Positions 60,691 to 64,000 of a DNA stretch of 64,000 bases are shown here, piece after piece; the stretch's first letter is position 1, and each line of letters starts with the position of its first letter. Source of the stretch: Flavobacteriales bacterium ALC-1 (lineage in GTDB: Bacteria > Bacteroidota > Bacteroidia > Flavobacteriales > Flavobacteriaceae); assembly GCA_000171875.1 (NCBI GenBank), contig ABHI01000004.1:41001-105000 (forward strand), written 5' to 3'. Below the pieces are notes generated by a model. That model was not told the DNA's origin. It saw only the letters and a list, made by a program, of their open reading frames with translations, and did not search any database. The position numbers were made by a program, and so were the translations under genes.

Positions 60691-61503
60691 ATGGATTTTA
60701 TTAAAACTACAGAAGAAGATTCTTTATATAATAATCTCGAAAATATGTCAATTAAGGAGGTTATTACCAACATAAATAATGAAGATAAAACTGTTCCTTT
60801 AGCTGTAGAAAAGGTATTACCACAAATAGAGTTACTTATAGAACAAATTGTTTTTAAACTTAAAGAGGGAGGAAGGCTCTTCTATATCGGAGCTGGTACC
60901 AGTGGCAGATTAGGAATACTTGATGCTTCTGAATGCCCTCCAACTTTTGGTGTATCTCACGATTTAGTCATTGGACTAATAGCTGGTGGAGATAATGCTA
61001 TAAGAAAAGCTGTAGAAAATGCTGAAGATTCAACAACTCAAGGCTGGGAAGATTTGAAAGCAAAAAATATTTCTAATAAAGATGTAGTAGTTGGTATTGC
61101 GGCTTCCGGTACTACTCCATATGTTATCAGTACTTTAAAAAAGTGTAATGAGAAAAATATAATAACAGGGTGTATTACTTGTAATCAAGGAAGTCCTTTA
61201 GCATTAACAGCACAGTTTGCAATAGAGGTTGTTGTTGGTCCAGAATTTCTAACTGGTAGCTCTAGAATGAAAGCTGGAACAGCTCAAAAACTCGTTTTAA
61301 ATATGATAACGACTACCTCAATGATTCAAATGGGTAAAGTGAAAGGAAACAAAATGGTAGATATGCAATTAAGTAATGATAAGCTAGTTGACAGAGGGTT
61401 AAAGATGATTATGAACGAGTTAAATATCTCTGAAGAAAAAGCTTTATATCTACTTAACAAACATAAAAGCGTTAGAAAAAGTATAGCATATGGACGAAAA
61501 TAA
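60691..61503 (+). CDS. murQ: N-acetylmuramic acid 6-phosphate etherase
   Basis: MurQ cleaves MurNAc-6-phosphate to GlcNAc-6-phosphate and D-lactate in peptidoglycan recycling. The 270-residue SIS-domain protein has YIGAGTSGRLGILDASECPP with catalytic E81 and GSSRMKAGTAQK. It overlaps the DUF6095 gene by 14 bp. No PTS or kinase partner for MurNAc import is visible in the window. Confidence 0.95.
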   Translation: MDFIKTTEEDSLYNNLENMSIKEVITNINNEDKTVPLAVEKVLPQIELLIEQIVFKLKEGGRLFYIGAGTSGRLGILDASECPPTFGVSHDLVIGLIAGGDNAIRKAVENAEDSTTQGWEDLKAKNISNKDVVVGIAASGTTPYVISTLKKCNEKNIITGCITCNQGSPLALTAQFAIEVVVGPEFLTGSSRMKAGTAQKLVLNMITTTSMIQMGKVKGNKMVDMQLSNDKLVDRGLKMIMNELNISEEKALYLLNKHKSVRKSIAYGRK

Positions 61504-61726
61504 TAGAACAGATAAAGAGATTTTAGCTAAAGGCTTAAAACAAATGGGAATTTGTCTTTTGCTAATGTTTGCTGGACCTACATTATTACACTTAACACTT
61601 GACAATAAAGATAAGCCACTTTATATTCCTTTACTTATACTTTCCATTATACTTTGTATACTTGCAGTTTCATTTTTGTTTATTGGAATTAATACAATTC
61701 TCAATAGTATATTTAAAAAGAAATAA
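61490..61726 (+). CDS. DUF6095 small membrane protein
   Basis: A 78-residue protein with two transmembrane helices (GICLLLMFAGPTLLHLTL and PLLILSIILCILAVSFLFIG) and a basic C-terminus. I recognise it as the DUF6095 family, which is linked to murQ in Flavobacteriia. Function is unknown. It overlaps murQ by 14 bp. Confidence 0.75.
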   Translation: MDENNRTDKEILAKGLKQMGICLLLMFAGPTLLHLTLDNKDKPLYIPLLILSIILCILAVSFLFIGINTILNSIFKKK

Positions 61727-61792
61727 CCCTTCTTATAGATTCTTCTTACTAATTCACAAATTAAATAAACCGCATATTGATAAAAACAAAAC

Positions 61793-61817
61793 ACCCTTAC
61801 TAAAAAATAGTAAGGGT
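61793..61817. terminator. Bidirectional terminator between DUF6095 and the rRNA operon
   Basis: ACCCTTACTA (61793-61802) and TAGTAAGGGT (61808-61817) form a perfect 10-bp stem with a 5-nt A loop. A-rich and T-rich flanks on both sides can end the murQ transcript from the left and the rRNA transcript from the right. Confidence 0.85.
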
Positions 61818-61825
61818 ATTTAAAA

Positions 61826-61934
61826 AAGGCGGCGACCTACTCTCCCACAGAAAGCAGTACCATCGGCGCAAACGGGCTTAACTACTCTGTTCGGAATGGT
61901 AAGAGGTGAGCCCCGTCGCTATAACCACCTTAAA
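61826..61934 (-). rRNA. rrf: 5S ribosomal RNA
   Basis: On the minus strand the sequence runs GGTGGTTATAGCGACGGGG ... CCGAACAGAGTAGTTAAGCC ... GGGAGAGTAGGTCGCCGCC. This shows the conserved 5S loops (CCGAACAG, AGUAGGUCGCCGCC). It lies downstream of the 23S gene. Exact ends are estimated to within a few bases. Confidence 0.95.
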
Positions 61935-62051
61935 TCTTTATTCTGATTTAAATCAGAACTTTATGATGTGTAGTTAAAAAACACTAATATCTTAACATAT
62001 TGAAAAAAATGACATGAACTATGAATAATAATGTACTGTTAAAAAAACTGC

Positions 62052-64000
<1,949 letters not shown>

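Noticed and set aside
61935..62051. tRNA gene in the 5S-23S spacer
   Set aside because: No cloverleaf or T-loop motif is visible in this AT-rich spacer.

Overview
The window is AT-rich chromosomal DNA from a member of the Bacteroidota, most likely a marine Flavobacteriaceae (the Winogradskyella/Psychroserpens/Olleya neighbourhood is a guess). The evidence is type IX secretion (T9SS) C-terminal sorting domains on three exported proteins, a PorD/DUF4835 gene, TAnnTTTG-type -7 promoter elements, a TonB receptor paired with a DUF4249 lipoprotein, monomeric NADP isocitrate dehydrogenase, a long-form GAPDH, and many flavobacterial DUF families. I see no phage, plasmid, transposase, integrase, CRISPR array or defence island. 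Most of it is conserved housekeeping DNA.

Layout. 1-6.5 kb (+): DUF1015 (cut by the window edge), yggS, an exonuclease/GIY-YIG protein, a DUF3857 transglutaminase-like protein, a K+ channel and miaA. 6.5-11.9 kb (-): vanZ-like, an RprXY-like two-component system whose regulator is frameshifted, coaE, a YbbR protein and a glycosyltransferase. 12-22.4 kb (-): a large T9SS cargo, fabI, recN, porD, coaBC, rpoZ, bamD, dapA and DUF6913. 22.4-24.6 kb (+): a 5'-nucleotidase split over two genes, and DoxX. 24.5-29.4 kb (-): a membrane protein, ligA, a prmC-LOG fused frame and a GNAT protein. 29.4-32.3 kb (+): a LEA14-like lipoprotein, ribD, a HAD hydrolase and a DMT transporter. 32.4-39.4 kb: a T9SS arylsulfotransferase, YigZ, a thioesterase, dnaA, a low-MW tyrosine phosphatase, a T9SS sugar dehydrogenase and an RsmI-like methylase. 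39.4-43.5 kb (-): a lysozyme-like protein, DUF2279, mltG, a GNAT protein and dapF. 43.6-53 kb (+): htrA, gap, a coiled-coil membrane protein, GNAT, trmD, rplS, an 880-bp gene-free stretch, a pentapeptide-repeat protein and icd. 53-61.7 kb (+): a TonB receptor with DUF4249, DUF547, an outer-membrane barrel, a short Omp85 with a serine hydrolase, and murQ with DUF6095. From 61.8 kb to the end, 5S and partial 23S rRNA lie on the minus strand.

How the genes work together. Envelope biogenesis is the recurring theme: BamD, PorD, Omp85, MltG, the lysozyme-like protein, MurQ, DapA/DapF, HtrA, FabI and T9SS cargo. Translation and tRNA modification (miaA, trmD, rplS, prmC, rsmI-like) and cofactor synthesis (coaE, coaBC, ribD) fill much of the rest.

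The most interesting signals are not a new protein system. They are: (i) a probable structured non-coding RNA at about 49.42-49.91 kb with four GNRA-capped hairpins and its own terminator; (ii) a one-base frameshift in the response regulator; (iii) fusion of prmC to a LOG-family gene through an A8 run, plus a repeat-derived peptide inside PrmC; (iv) an exonuclease gene with no usable ATG, GTG or TTG start; (v) helically phased GTTAAA repeats upstream of htrA and of the sensor kinase; and (vi) an intrinsic terminator inside the dnaA leader. Items ii, iii and iv are each explained by a single-base change, so sequence error must be excluded first.
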